A stretch of DNA of 35,977 nt, taken from assembly GCA_913019975.1 (NCBI GenBank), contig CAJWBH010000025.1, positions 1 through 35,977 on the forward strand. The letters run 5' to 3'. The notes beneath the pieces were generated by a model that saw only the letters and a list, made by a program, of their open reading frames with translations, did not search any database and had not been told where the DNA came from. Below, in pieces: positions 7,216 to 15,924 of the stretch (position 1 is the first letter of the stretch; each line of letters begins with the position of its first letter). The position numbers and the translations under genes were made by a program. This stretch comes from Thalassolituus maritimus (GTDB lineage: Bacteria; Pseudomonadota; Gammaproteobacteria; Pseudomonadales; Oceanobacteraceae).

Positions 7216-7593
7216 TTACTTATAAACACTAGGATCAGTTTCTACCTTATGCCCTTCCCAGCCATCGTAGCCGCCCACCAGCATTTTCACGTTAGAAAAC
7301 CCCATGCGTTTCAGCGTGTGGGCCGCCAGGGTACTGCGCCCCCCATTTTTGCAATAGAGGAGTATTTCAGCGTCTTTATCAGCCAACAAAGGATGATCGG
7401 CCACTTTGAATTCGAGCACACCACGGGGAACATTCTCTGCCCCCGGCAGGTGTCCCATCATGTATTCAGCGGGTTCACGAACATCAAGCACTTTAGTGCC
7501 AGCGTCTAACATCGCCTGTGCAGCATCGGCTTCGACGGGGTTTACGTATGCACGTGCTTCTGCAAGCAGATCATCGCGGGTCATTACACTCAT
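7216..7593 (-). CDS. Single-domain rhodanese sulfurtransferase
   Basis: A 125-residue rhodanese domain. It has the DVREPAEY segment (37-44), the catalytic loop CKNGGRS (81-87) with Cys81 as the persulfide-forming residue, and the C-terminal GGYDGWEG motif. No signal peptide is visible, so it is probably cytoplasmic and moves sulfane sulfur between thiols. The start at 7593 is chosen because TGGAG sits eight bases upstream. An in-frame GTG at 7602 lies within that site. The gap to ybgE upstream is 97 bases and to the DUF3365 gene downstream 53 bases, so joint transcription is possible but not certain. Confidence 0.88.
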   Translation of the reverse strand: MSVMTRDDLLAEARAYVNPVEADAAQAMLDAGTKVLDVREPAEYMMGHLPGAENVPRGVLEFKVADHPLLADKDAEILLYCKNGGRSTLAAHTLKRMGFSNVKMLVGGYDGWEGHKVETDPSVYK

Positions 7594-7690
7594 AAATACC
7601 ACTCCAGTTAACGAGCTTTGTCTTCTTCAATATAACCACACAGGAATACTCAAAAACAAGCCTCTCCTGTTGAATCACCATTTGCCGGAA

Positions 7691-8002
7691 TCACCAGGCC
7701 CAGATGACCTCAGACCACCACCAGGCACACCAAAGCATCAGAGGCCATGCCACATAAGGACTGAAAAGCCAGCGCCAGACAGCCATCAAAGGTACGTAGC
7801 CCACACCATGAATAAAGCCTGCACTGATCCCCAGAAGGCCGAGTGAAAGAGGCCCATGCTCCAGCTCACGCGTATCGGTTGCCACTAGCTGAGGCATAGC
7901 CAGTAACGCAACCGACAGTCCGACCGCCAACAGAAACGACAGAGCTCTCGCCCAGCCCGCATACAGCGGGCCATAGCGACGATAGTCGACCGGAGCCGTC
8001 AT
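7691..8002 (-). CDS. Cyd operon protein YbgE
   Basis: A 103-residue protein with two to three hydrophobic helices (about 19-40 and 50-100) and the family motif GISAGFIHGVGYVP. YbgE is a conserved small membrane protein of cytochrome bd operons whose exact job is unsettled. The start overlaps the cydX stop by ATGA, so its translation is coupled to cydX. Confidence 0.85.
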   Translation of the reverse strand: MTAPVDYRRYGPLYAGWARALSFLLAVGLSVALLAMPQLVATDTRELEHGPLSLGLLGISAGFIHGVGYVPLMAVWRWLFSPYVAWPLMLWCAWWWSEVIWAW

Positions 8003-8121
8003 GGCGCATCATCTGGATCAGGCTCGCGATCCAGGTTTTCGTTAACTTCCAGCCACAGGGCATTAATCAGGCCGAATGAACAGGCGAGCAGTACGCCCAG
8101 AATCCATGCGAAATACCACAT
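7999..8121 (-). CDS. Cytochrome bd oxidase small subunit CydX
   Basis: A 40-residue single-helix protein (MWYFAWILGVLLACSFGLIN at the start). It fits CydX, which in E. coli is 37 residues and binds CydA to stabilise the d-type haems. The conserved N-terminal WYFAWILG and the Glu-containing segment after the helix (LWLEVNE) are present. The ribosome site GGAG overlaps the region just after the cydB stop, 12 bases away. The acidic C-terminal tail ends in DDAP, and the stop overlaps the ybgE start. Confidence 0.92.
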   Translation of the reverse strand: MWYFAWILGVLLACSFGLINALWLEVNENLDREPDPDDAP

Positions 8122-8133
8122 TTTCAAGGCTCC

Positions 8134-9267
8134 TCAGTAGGTTGAATATTGGTTATCTTCAATAAAGTCAGTGGTCAGGCGACCCCACATTTTGTAATAG
8201 CCCCAGGCGGTGTAGCTGAGAATAATCGGCACGAAGATCATCGCTACCCAAAACATAATGTGCAGAGTCAGCTGACTGGAGGTCACGTCCCACATTGTCA
8301 GTGAATGGGATGGGTCTGTGCTTGAGGGCATCAGGAATGGAAACAGACTGAAGCCGGCCGTGCAGATGATCCCGGTAACCGCAAACGAGCTACTGATAAA
8401 CGCCAGTGCACCGCGATTCGCCATGCTCAGCAACGCGGTAAGCGCCAGACCGATGAACGCCACCACGGGTGCAACCAGCATCCACGGGTATCGACCATAA
8501 TTATCCAGCCAGCCAGCGGCCTGAAGCTCAACGCTTTTTTGCAACGGTGTGGTCACGCCTCCGAGATTCGACGCCGCTTTAATCACGTACCCATCCAGTT
8601 GGCTGACCCAGAACCCTCCAATAGCAAAGGCCACAGCAACCACCACGGCCAACAGAACTGAAATGCGGCGGGCACGTTCGTGTACCGGCCCAGCTGTGCG
8701 CATTTGCAGGTACGTCCCGCCATGCATCGCCAGCATCAGCAGACTGACCACACCGCACAACAACGCAAATGGATTGAGCAGCGCCCAGAACGAACCGGTG
8801 TAGGTCGACCGCATAAATTCATCTAACGTAAAAGGAACGCCCAACAACAAGTTACCGAAGGCAACACCAAACACTAATGCCGGTACTGCGCCCCCGACAG
8901 TAAGCCCCCAGTCCCAGGCATTGCGCCAGCGCGGGTCCTGTACTTTCGAACGATATTCAAATCCGACGGGGCGGAAAAACATGGCAAATAAAACCAGCAA
9001 CAATGCCCAGTAAAAACCTGAAAACGCGACCGCGTAAACCACAGGCCACGCGGCAAAAATTGCGCCGCCTGCTGTGATAAACCAGACCTGATTACCATCC
9101 CAGTGCGGGCCAACCGTGTTCATCATTACCCGGCGCTCGCTGTCGGTTTTACCAATGACTTTCAACAGAGCGCCAACGCCCATATCAAAACCATCCGTCA
9201 CAGCAAAACCAATCAGCAGAACACCAATAAGTACCCACCAGATAATTTTAAGCAGTTCGTATTCCAT
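8134..9267 (-). CDS. Cytochrome bd quinol oxidase subunit II
   Basis: A 377-residue polytopic inner-membrane protein (E. coli CydB is 379). The N-terminus MEYELLKIIWWVLIG and the FAVTDGFDMGVGALL and GPHWDGNQVW segments are characteristic. It forms the structural partner of CydA in the oxidase that transfers electrons from quinol to oxygen. The start at 9267 has a TAAGGAG site seven bases before it. The open frame runs 36 codons further upstream but overlaps cydA and does not match the family. The spacing to cydA is ten bases. Confidence 0.96.
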   Translation of the reverse strand: MEYELLKIIWWVLIGVLLIGFAVTDGFDMGVGALLKVIGKTDSERRVMMNTVGPHWDGNQVWFITAGGAIFAAWPVVYAVAFSGFYWALLLVLFAMFFRPVGFEYRSKVQDPRWRNAWDWGLTVGGAVPALVFGVAFGNLLLGVPFTLDEFMRSTYTGSFWALLNPFALLCGVVSLLMLAMHGGTYLQMRTAGPVHERARRISVLLAVVVAVAFAIGGFWVSQLDGYVIKAASNLGGVTTPLQKSVELQAAGWLDNYGRYPWMLVAPVVAFIGLALTALLSMANRGALAFISSSFAVTGIICTAGFSLFPFLMPSSTDPSHSLTMWDVTSSQLTLHIMFWVAMIFVPIILSYTAWGYYKMWGRLTTDFIEDNQYSTY

Positions 9268-9277
9268 GGTGATCTCC

Positions 9278-10867
9278 TTACGCCTGAGCCGATGAGGTCG
9301 AAACAGAATCAGTGTTGCTGTCCTGCTCCCAGTGATAACGCCCTGTATGCAGGCTGGATGGGCCCAGACGCGCAAACCGGATCATCAGATACATTTCTGC
9401 GACCAGAAGCAGCGTATAAAAACCGATAAAGCCAGCAAGACTCATATAGATGTCTTCAACCGAACGGGTCGATACAGAGAGATGCGTCGGCAAAATGCCA
9501 CCAATCGACCACGGCTGACGACCGAACTCGGCCACAAACCATCCCATTTCACAGGCAATCCAGGGCGCAGGCAGAGCAATAATTAATGCGCGCAGGAGGT
9601 ACTTCTGTCGCTCAGCCGTCCCCTTCGCGCTGTAGTAGAACGAAAGGCCGATCAGCACCAGCATAATAAAGCCCAGGCCGACCATAATCCGGAAGGTCCA
9701 GAACATTGGCGCCACCCTTGGAATCGAATTCTGAGCCGCCAGTTTGATCTGCTCTTCCGTCGCATTGACCGGATTTTCTACGTATTTTTTCAGGAGCAGC
9801 CCGTACCCCAGATCATCCACCCGGGACCGGAACTCAGCAATCGTAGCCTCTGAACGGTCGCCTGCTTTAATCTGGGTTAGCAGATCATACGCCACCATAC
9901 CGTTACGAATACGCACTTCGTGTTCAGCGATGAGATCTTTAATGCCTTTTACTTCCTCGGTGACGGAGCGGGTAGCAATCAGCCCAAGTGCGTACGGAAT
10001 TTTAATCGCGTAGTCGGTTTCCATATTTTCCTGATCGGGAATTCCAAACAGGGTAAATGCCGCCGGGGGTTCGTGGGTTTCCCATTCCGCCTCAATGGCC
10101 GCCAGCTTCACTTTCTGAACTTCGCCGATCTCATAACCTGATTCGTCACCCAGTACGATGACAGAAAGAATGGACGCCAGACCGAAACTTGAAGCAATCG
10201 CAAATGAGCGACGGGCAAAAGGCAGATCACGTTTTTTCAGCATGTAGTACGCCGAGATTGCCAACACAAACATGGCGCCCGTCACGTATCCGGCAGACAC
10301 TGTGTGTACAAACTTCACCTGAGCGACCGGATTAAAAATCACCTCGGAAAAGCTCATCATCTCCATACGCATGGTATCGAAGTTGAATTCGGCGCCAACA
10401 GGGTTCTGCATCCAACCATTGGCAATCAGAATCCAGAGTGCAGACATATTCGAACCGATCGCAACGAGCCAGGTCACTATCAGATGCTGCACTTTCGTCA
10501 GACGATCCCAGCCAAAAAAGAACAGACCAATAAATGTCGACTCAAGAAAGAATGCCATCAAGCCTTCAATGGCCAGCGGCGCTCCGAAAATGTCACCCAC
10601 GTAATGTGAGTAGTAAGCCCAGTTGGTACCGAACTGAAACTCCATGGTGAGGCCGGTGGTCACGCCCAGAGCGAAGTTAATACCGAACAACTTACCCCAG
10701 AACTTCACCATATCCTGGTAAACCTGCTTACCCGTCATAACGTAAGCAGACTCCATAATGGCCAGGATAAAAGACAGCCCGAGAGTGAGTGGGACGAAGA
10801 GGAAATGGTAAAAGGCCGTAATCGCAAACTGTAACCGCGATAGGTCGACCACGCTTTCACTGATCAT
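9278..10867 (-). CDS. Cytochrome bd quinol oxidase subunit I
   Basis: A 529-residue catalytic subunit of the oxygen-reducing, proton-motive-force-generating bd oxidase. The haem ligands are in place with a constant offset of two from E. coli: His21 and Met395/His188 correspond to E. coli His19, Met393 and His186. The quinol-binding loop is the long type, with Lys254 and Glu259 in [14 protein letters not shown], and [12 protein letters not shown] occurs at 442-453. This points to a canonical CydA of the E. coli type rather than the cyanide-insensitive CIO type. The start overlaps the cydP stop by ATGA. Confidence 0.97.
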   Translation of the reverse strand: MISESVVDLSRLQFAITAFYHFLFVPLTLGLSFILAIMESAYVMTGKQVYQDMVKFWGKLFGINFALGVTTGLTMEFQFGTNWAYYSHYVGDIFGAPLAIEGLMAFFLESTFIGLFFFGWDRLTKVQHLIVTWLVAIGSNMSALWILIANGWMQNPVGAEFNFDTMRMEMMSFSEVIFNPVAQVKFVHTVSAGYVTGAMFVLAISAYYMLKKRDLPFARRSFAIASSFGLASILSVIVLGDESGYEIGEVQKVKLAAIEAEWETHEPPAAFTLFGIPDQENMETDYAIKIPYALGLIATRSVTEEVKGIKDLIAEHEVRIRNGMVAYDLLTQIKAGDRSEATIAEFRSRVDDLGYGLLLKKYVENPVNATEEQIKLAAQNSIPRVAPMFWTFRIMVGLGFIMLVLIGLSFYYSAKGTAERQKYLLRALIIALPAPWIACEMGWFVAEFGRQPWSIGGILPTHLSVSTRSVEDIYMSLAGFIGFYTLLLVAEMYLMIRFARLGPSSLHTGRYHWEQDSNTDSVSTSSAQA

Positions 10868-11067
10868 GATGGATCTCCTTGAGTGTCAGATACCGATGGT
10901 TTATCCAGGCCAAAGTGCTCCCGCAGGCCTTGTCCTTCGTCACCGACAATGACAGGGTCAGAAAAAAAGAAATGAGCAATAAGAAATACCAATACCAGCT
11001 TAATGATCAGAACGGCTGTCAGCTCCCTGACCAGTGGAATGGAGAATATCGGGCGACGTTGCTTCAC
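10864..11067 (-). CDS. Small cytochrome oxidase-associated protein CydP
   Basis: A 67-residue protein with one transmembrane helix (about 18-36) preceded by [15 protein letters not shown], the pattern of the CydP family found ahead of cydA in many marine and pseudomonad-like bacteria. The start is GTG with a strong GGAGG site four bases before it. It is the first gene of the cyd operon and overlaps cydA by four bases. Its role is not established. An auxiliary subunit or assembly factor is the usual proposal. Confidence 0.8.
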   Translation of the reverse strand: MKQRRPIFSIPLVRELTAVLIIKLVLVFLIAHFFFSDPVIVGDEGQGLREHFGLDKPSVSDTQGDPS

Positions 11068-11147
11068 ACAGCCTCCGTAAGCCGGGCATTTAGAGCCCGT
11101 ATTATTTCATCTGAACCATTGGACCGCCTGCGTCATAATGCCGCAGA

Positions 11148-11190
11148 TGGAATATAGCCCAACTGGAATATATGATTCCCGGCCAATCAT
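11148..11190. promoter_or_regulatory. Clustered repeats upstream of the cyd operon
   Basis: Within the 256-base divergent gap (11068-11323) a nine-base direct repeat TGGAATATA occurs at 11148-11156 and 11164-11172 (period 16). Two overlapping inverted repeats follow: GGAAT/ATTCC (11165-11169, 11175-11179) and ATGATT/AATCAT (11172-11177, 11185-11190, seven-base spacer). Such a cluster about 80-125 bases before the cydP start is a reasonable regulator site. It does not match an FNR/Anr box (TTGAT-N4-ATCAA), and no clear -35/-10 pair was assigned for cydP. Confidence 0.4.
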
Positions 11191-11251
11191 TCTGCCAGAG
11201 CGGCCGAAACGGATATTGATCCAGGTCGCGGGCCAACAGAGAATCAACCTA

Positions 11252-11280
11252 TTACCTTTCAGGCCATATCTCGCTAGACT
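11252..11280 (+). promoter_or_regulatory. Candidate promoter for the PilZ-DUF1631 gene
   Basis: TTACCT (-35) is separated by 17 bases from TAGACT (-10), placing a transcript start about 36 bases before the ATG at 11324. Both hexamers are only partial matches. Confidence 0.3.
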
Positions 11281-11323
11281 GTGAAGCAGTTGCACAGCTG
11301 GATTTAAAAGATCAGGGAACAGT

Positions 11324-14300
11324 ATGACCAGTGAATTAAGGAAGCATCCGCGTTTTTCAAGCCAGGTAAATGCACGGCTGGTTCTGAACGACGGAAGTGG
11401 CTATGAGTGCCTGATACAGGACTACTCTCACGCTGGCATGCGTATCCACTGGCCCCACCAGCCTATACCCGAGCAGCATGAACCCATGCTGCTGGAGTTG
11501 CAACTGAGCACCCCCGTCAAAGCCGAAGTCGATCTGGTTCATCAGGAGCCCGGCGCTCTGGGTGTGCGCGTTCACCAAGCGGGTGGCCAGTTGTTCCTTG
11601 ATATGCAGGAATACAATCAGACCCGTGCAGGCGAGGGGTTGCCCAGCGAACAGCGAAACCGCTATCGCGATATTTTTGGCCACGAAGCCAACATCCTCAT
11701 TGAACGCTTACCGCGCCAATGGCTGCCTGAGTTCATTGAGGCGACGTACGGCAAAGCAGACTTTGCCCGCAACACGGCGGAGCAACAGTTGTGGATGAAA
11801 CTGGAGTCAAAGATCCGCTCGAAGGCCGAAGAGTTTTATGAGCGTTTCAGCCAGATTCTTGAGCATCAATTGCAGCGCTGGCTGGCAGGCGAACCAAAGC
11901 TGACTGACGAAAGCGACGAGTACGAGGGCGCGGTCGCCTTGTCACTGGTGCGGCAGAGTGATTTCGAAGACTGGCTGATGGCGAAAGTAACGGCCTCACA
12001 CTTGCAGTCATTCCTGAGTCAGGAGAGCTTTGAACTCAGACAACTTCTGGATACTTTGTCATCCGCGAATGTATCAGACTGCTTTAATCCGATTGGTCCG
12101 AACACCGTTACAGAAGGCTTCCGCGACTGCATCGATGTACTGGAATTACCTCACGAAGCACGCGAACTCGCGTTTGAAAGTTTTGAGAAAGCCACTGTTG
12201 GTCTGTTAAAGGCTACCTATCAGGCCTGTATCCGTCAGATTAATATCCCTATTACCTTCCGCTACCGCAAAGCAAAAACGGTCGTTATTGAGGAGTCGGT
12301 AGCGAGCGCGGCAGAGAATAATGCAGCATCGACAACAGCCGCTGCGCAGGAAGGTGATGTTCAGCACAACCGTCGCTCTGATCCCGGTCGCCGGGGCGAC
12401 TCTATGTTCGACTTCGAGCGCCACCAGGGTGAAGCGCAACAGGCCTACGCCAACATCCAGCAGCTGCTGACACTGAGACTGAAAAAAGAAGCGGAAGCTA
12501 ACGGTCAGACGAACAGCCTTCCCGCCGCCAAACCGGAAGCTGTTTCCGAAGTTGTGGACTCACTCGATACCAGTACGCCGCTGAGTGACCAGAACATTCT
12601 TGAGCAACTGGAACAGCAACTCGCCGAACAGGACAAAAGCCTCCCGGAAGATACGCGTCATGCCATCGATACCGTTGAACAGGTAACACGCAACCTGCTC
12701 AATAACCCAAGTATGGCGGAGTTCGTTAAGCCAAGCGTCGAACAACTTGGTTGGCCGTTGCTGCGCCTGATGTTGGAAGACCCATCGCTGCTGTTTAACC
12801 CGCAGCACCCCGGCCGGTTGATTTTTAACCTCCTTGGGCGACTCGGGAAAATAACCAGCTCTGGCCAGAAACGTGTCAAAGCGGCCCTCGAAGAAATGAT
12901 CACGCCGATTCTGGAGAATCCGGGCGGCGAGCCACGCCAGATGGAAGAGCTGGTCGAGAATCTTCAGGTGTTGGTAGGCACGGCCGAGCGCAAGGTACGC
13001 CAGAACACCGACCGGGTTGCCGAGGCTGCCGAGGGTGAATATCGGCTCTATATGGCGCACAAACGCGTCAATGCATTAATTGGCCACGACACTTCAGGGC
13101 GAACTCTGCCTGAATGCGTAATCCGTTGGTTGCAGGAAGGCTGGCAACAAATGCTATGCCTGTTACTGCTCAGAGAAGGCCCCGACAGTGCGCGTTTTAA
13201 AGGTGCCGTAAAACTCTATCGTCAGGTCATCATTCTGTTCGGTCAGAAAAATGCTGGCCGCTCAGACCTGATGGAAAAATTCACGCCCCTGCTCAATCTC
13301 GCACGCTCTGAACTCGACCAGCTGAACGGTCCGCTTCCTCAGCATGAGCAGTGGTACAAAGAAATCATGGAAGCCGCGCGACTGCACCTGGAAGAAGGCG
13401 ATCTCGGACAGGGCATCGACCTGCCAGAATACAATGAACCGGAAGAAGAAGAAACCGTGACCGGCAAAGGGGCCCGTCGCGTGCTGACTCTGCAGGTAGG
13501 TGATCTCCTCCTTCTCACTTCATCGGGTCAGTCTGTCTCTGTTGCCTGGATCGCCGCAGATCAGACCCGCTATGCATGCGTAAACCATACCGGGATGCGC
13601 GTACACGACTATCGGTTTAACGAGCTTGCCCGCGCCATGGAAGACGGCACAATCAAGCGGATTTATGAGCAGGAAGAAACGCCGGTCGATCAGAGTATCG
13701 ATAAACTGGTGCAACAGATTTATTCCGACCTCTCTGCACAGGCGAACACCGACCCACTGACAGGTCTGATTAACCGACAGCACTTCCTCAGCTTGCTGGC
13801 CAACTCCGTTGCCGATGCACAGAAAAGTGCGTCTGGGCATACGCTGGCAATGATTAACATTGATCAGTTCAAGCTGATCAATAAGAACTATGGCGTAGAA
13901 CTGGGCGATACCTGCTTGCAGACATTGGCGACGATTCTACAGGAAGCCTATCCGGAAGCGCTCTGCTCACGCGTTGGCAGTAATGAGTTTGCAGTGTTAC
14001 TGGAAAAGCATGATCTCGAGCAGGCAGAGGCAAGCGCTCGCCTGGTATCTGCTCAGGTCGAGAAGGTGAAAATTGATGGTACCGATGATGCACTCCATAT
14101 GACAGTGAGTATCGGGCTCGCGACCTTATCCGCGGACATCGCCGATGCCGCCGACTTACTCGAACGCGCAGAAATCGCAAGCCAGCTGGCAAAAGAAAAA
14201 GGCTCCAGCAGGATTGTCCGTTACCAGTACGACGATGCATCACGAGAGCGCCACGAGCTCTTTATGAGCTGGGGCAACCGTCTGAGCAAAGCGCTGGAAG

Positions 14301-15016
14301 CCGATGCGCTGCATATACTCTGCGTACCTGTTGACCCTATTCAGGCGCGGTTTAAAGGTATCCTTCAATATGAAGTGACAATTGCAGTCGATGGAGATGA
14401 CGGGCTCGACGTACCACCACAGGAATTTCTGCAAGCTGCTCAGAATTACAACCGCATGTACGACATTGATCGTTGGGTCATCGATCAGGTGCTTGCCTGG
14501 ATTAACGATAATGCAGAGACAGCCAGAACCATTGAACGCTTCATCATCCGCTTATCCGGACGCGCATTCAGCGATGACAACTTACTCGAGTTCCTGACCG
14601 AGCAGTCTCGCGAACATGATGTTCCTGTTGAGAAACTGTGTTTCGAGCTTAATGAAACCGCCACTATTCACGACCTGACCGATGCTGCTGACTTTATGCA
14701 CGAGGTCCGGAAGCTCGGTTGTAAGTTCGTACTCTCTGACTTCGGTACGGGACAGTCGTCATACAATTTCCTGAAAGCACTTCCGGTCGACTTTGTGAAA
14801 ATTGACCGAAACTTCATCGACGGCCTGCACTCAAGCTCCGCCGACTATGCCCTGATCAAATCGATTCAGGAAATCGCCCAGTTTATGGCGAAAAAGACCA
14901 TCGCCGAGCACAGTGAGAATGACGTCGTCTGGGAAATTCTGCGCGGCATTGGAATCGATTTCGGTTTGCGTTCAGTGCAACAGGCAACGCCGCTTCGCTA
15001 CATGGCCGAAGTCTGA
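11324..15016 (+). CDS. PilZ-DUF1631 protein with degenerate GGDEF and EAL domains
   Basis: A 1230-residue cytoplasmic protein. The N-terminal PilZ domain (about 5-100) has an intact c-di-GMP site: R6xxxR10 and D33xS35xxG38. A long helical DUF1631 region follows (about 110-740), with the hallmark LGWPLLRLMLEDPSLLFNP...HPGR. Next is a GGDEF-like domain (from about 805) where the active motif reads GSNEF (885-889). Last is an EAL-like domain (about 975-1230) in which EAL reads EVT (1017-1019), the metal pair DDFG reads SDFG (1138-1141) and ELNE keeps its acids. Both enzyme domains are therefore probably inactive, so the protein is likely a c-di-GMP receptor rather than an enzyme. An AGGGAA ribosome site precedes the ATG. 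Confidence 0.85.
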   Translation: MTSELRKHPRFSSQVNARLVLNDGSGYECLIQDYSHAGMRIHWPHQPIPEQHEPMLLELQLSTPVKAEVDLVHQEPGALGVRVHQAGGQLFLDMQEYNQTRAGEGLPSEQRNRYRDIFGHEANILIERLPRQWLPEFIEATYGKADFARNTAEQQLWMKLESKIRSKAEEFYERFSQILEHQLQRWLAGEPKLTDESDEYEGAVALSLVRQSDFEDWLMAKVTASHLQSFLSQESFELRQLLDTLSSANVSDCFNPIGPNTVTEGFRDCIDVLELPHEARELAFESFEKATVGLLKATYQACIRQINIPITFRYRKAKTVVIEESVASAAENNAASTTAAAQEGDVQHNRRSDPGRRGDSMFDFERHQGEAQQAYANIQQLLTLRLKKEAEANGQTNSLPAAKPEAVSEVVDSLDTSTPLSDQNILEQLEQQLAEQDKSLPEDTRHAIDTVEQVTRNLLNNPSMAEFVKPSVEQLGWPLLRLMLEDPSLLFNPQHPGRLIFNLLGRLGKITSSGQKRVKAALEEMITPILENPGGEPRQMEELVENLQVLVGTAERKVRQNTDRVAEAAEGEYRLYMAHKRVNALIGHDTSGRTLPECVIRWLQEGWQQMLCLLLLREGPDSARFKGAVKLYRQVIILFGQKNAGRSDLMEKFTPLLNLARSELDQLNGPLPQHEQWYKEIMEAARLHLEEGDLGQGIDLPEYNEPEEEETVTGKGARRVLTLQVGDLLLLTSSGQSVSVAWIAADQTRYACVNHTGMRVHDYRFNELARAMEDGTIKRIYEQEETPVDQSIDKLVQQIYSDLSAQANTDPLTGLINRQHFLSLLANSVADAQKSASGHTLAMINIDQFKLINKNYGVELGDTCLQTLATILQEAYPEALCSRVGSNEFAVLLEKHDLEQAEASARLVSAQVEKVKIDGTDDALHMTVSIGLATLSADIADAADLLERAEIASQLAKEKGSSRIVRYQYDDASRERHELFMSWGNRLSKALEADALHILCVPVDPIQARFKGILQYEVTIAVDGDDGLDVPPQEFLQAAQNYNRMYDIDRWVIDQVLAWINDNAETARTIERFIIRLSGRAFSDDNLLEFLTEQSREHDVPVEKLCFELNETATIHDLTDAADFMHEVRKLGCKFVLSDFGTGQSSYNFLKALPVDFVKIDRNFIDGLHSSSADYALIKSIQEIAQFMAKKTIAEHSENDVVWEILRGIGIDFGLRSVQQATPLRYMAEV

Positions 15017-15026
15017 ACGCCAGCGG

Positions 15027-15055
15027 GTGAAACCACCCACTGGCCAGTGTACAAT
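15027..15055 (+). promoter_or_regulatory. Candidate promoter with a palindrome in its spacer (tatT)
   Basis: GTGAAA (-35), a 17-base spacer and TACAAT (-10) lie about 30 bases before the tatT ATG. The spacer contains a perfect 12-base palindrome CACTGGCCAGTG (15038-15049) that abuts the -10, a position where a repressor could block polymerase. The -35 is weak. Confidence 0.35.
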
Positions 15056-15083
15056 CGCCACACACTTTTTTGGCGACGGCACC

Positions 15084-15917
15084 ATGAAATCAATTACCGT
15101 TCTCGCACTTTCTCTTCTGCTGGGTGCATGCTCTGTGACCCAGCTGCCTGACAATCTGTCTCGTGCGATGCTTAATCAGGACGACCCGGAAGTCGTTGCA
15201 GACGGCGCCCCAGCGTACCTGCTGATGCTGGATGCACTGATCCTTACTTACCCTGAAAACGAACGATTCCTGCTGGCCGGCGCGCAACTCTACGGTGCTT
15301 ACGCTGGCGTCTTCGCTCAGGACGAAGTTCAGGCACAATCGATGGCAGACAAGGCGCTGGAATACGCCAGGCGCGCATTGTGTGAGTACGACAGCGATGC
15401 CTGTGATCTCGTTGATGGCCCAGCCGACGAACTGAAAAAAGGCCTGGCTCTGAATTACGACGAAGACGATGTCGATATTTTCTACGCCTACGGCGCCGCC
15501 TGGGCAGGCTGGATACAGGCTAATAACAGCGACTGGAACGCGATTGCCCAGGTGAGCAAAGTAAAGAATCTGATGGAGTGGGTTGAAAGCTACGATGAGG
15601 GCTATGACAACGCCACGGTTCAGGTATACCTGGGCGTACTGACGACTCAATTACCTCCGTCGGTTGGCGGTAAGCCGGAGATCGGTAAAGCGCATTTCGA
15701 GAAAGCCATCGCCCTGAGCGACGGTAAGCACCTGATGGCGAAAGTACTTTATGCCAAACAGTATGCCCGCCTTATGTTCGAGCAGGAACTTCACGATGAT
15801 CTGCTTCAGCAGGTCATTGACGCAGACCCTTATGCCGAAGGGCTGACACTTATTAACCGTCTGGCCCAGCGTCAGGCTGACCGTTTACTAGCAGAATCCG
15901 CCGATTACTTTGAGTGA
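15084..15917 (+). CDS. TRAP transporter lipoprotein TatT
   Basis: A 277-residue lipoprotein (lipobox LGAC, Cys16, Ser at +2) with an all-helical TPR-like body, matching TatT of TatPT-type TRAP systems. In Treponema pallidum, TatT forms a trimer that docks the periplasmic binding protein TatP and may handle hydrophobic ligands. The next three genes encode TatP/DctP, DctQ and DctM, so the context fits. ATG at 15084 is chosen for its lipoprotein signal peptide; the open frame extends upstream into the previous gene. The ribosome site is weak. Confidence 0.85.
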   Translation: MKSITVLALSLLLGACSVTQLPDNLSRAMLNQDDPEVVADGAPAYLLMLDALILTYPENERFLLAGAQLYGAYAGVFAQDEVQAQSMADKALEYARRALCEYDSDACDLVDGPADELKKGLALNYDEDDVDIFYAYGAAWAGWIQANNSDWNAIAQVSKVKNLMEWVESYDEGYDNATVQVYLGVLTTQLPPSVGGKPEIGKAHFEKAIALSDGKHLMAKVLYAKQYARLMFEQELHDDLLQQVIDADPYAEGLTLINRLAQRQADRLLAESADYFE

Positions 15918-15924
15918 GATGACT

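Noticed and set aside
9268-9375. Upstream extension of the cydB frame by 36 codons.
   Set aside because: It overlaps cydA, lacks family similarity, and a good ribosome site supports the start at 9267.
11068-11323. FNR/Anr box (TTGAT-N4-ATCAA) for the cyd operon.
   Set aside because: TTGAT and ATCAA occur only 22 bases apart or with wrong spacing; no proper box is present.
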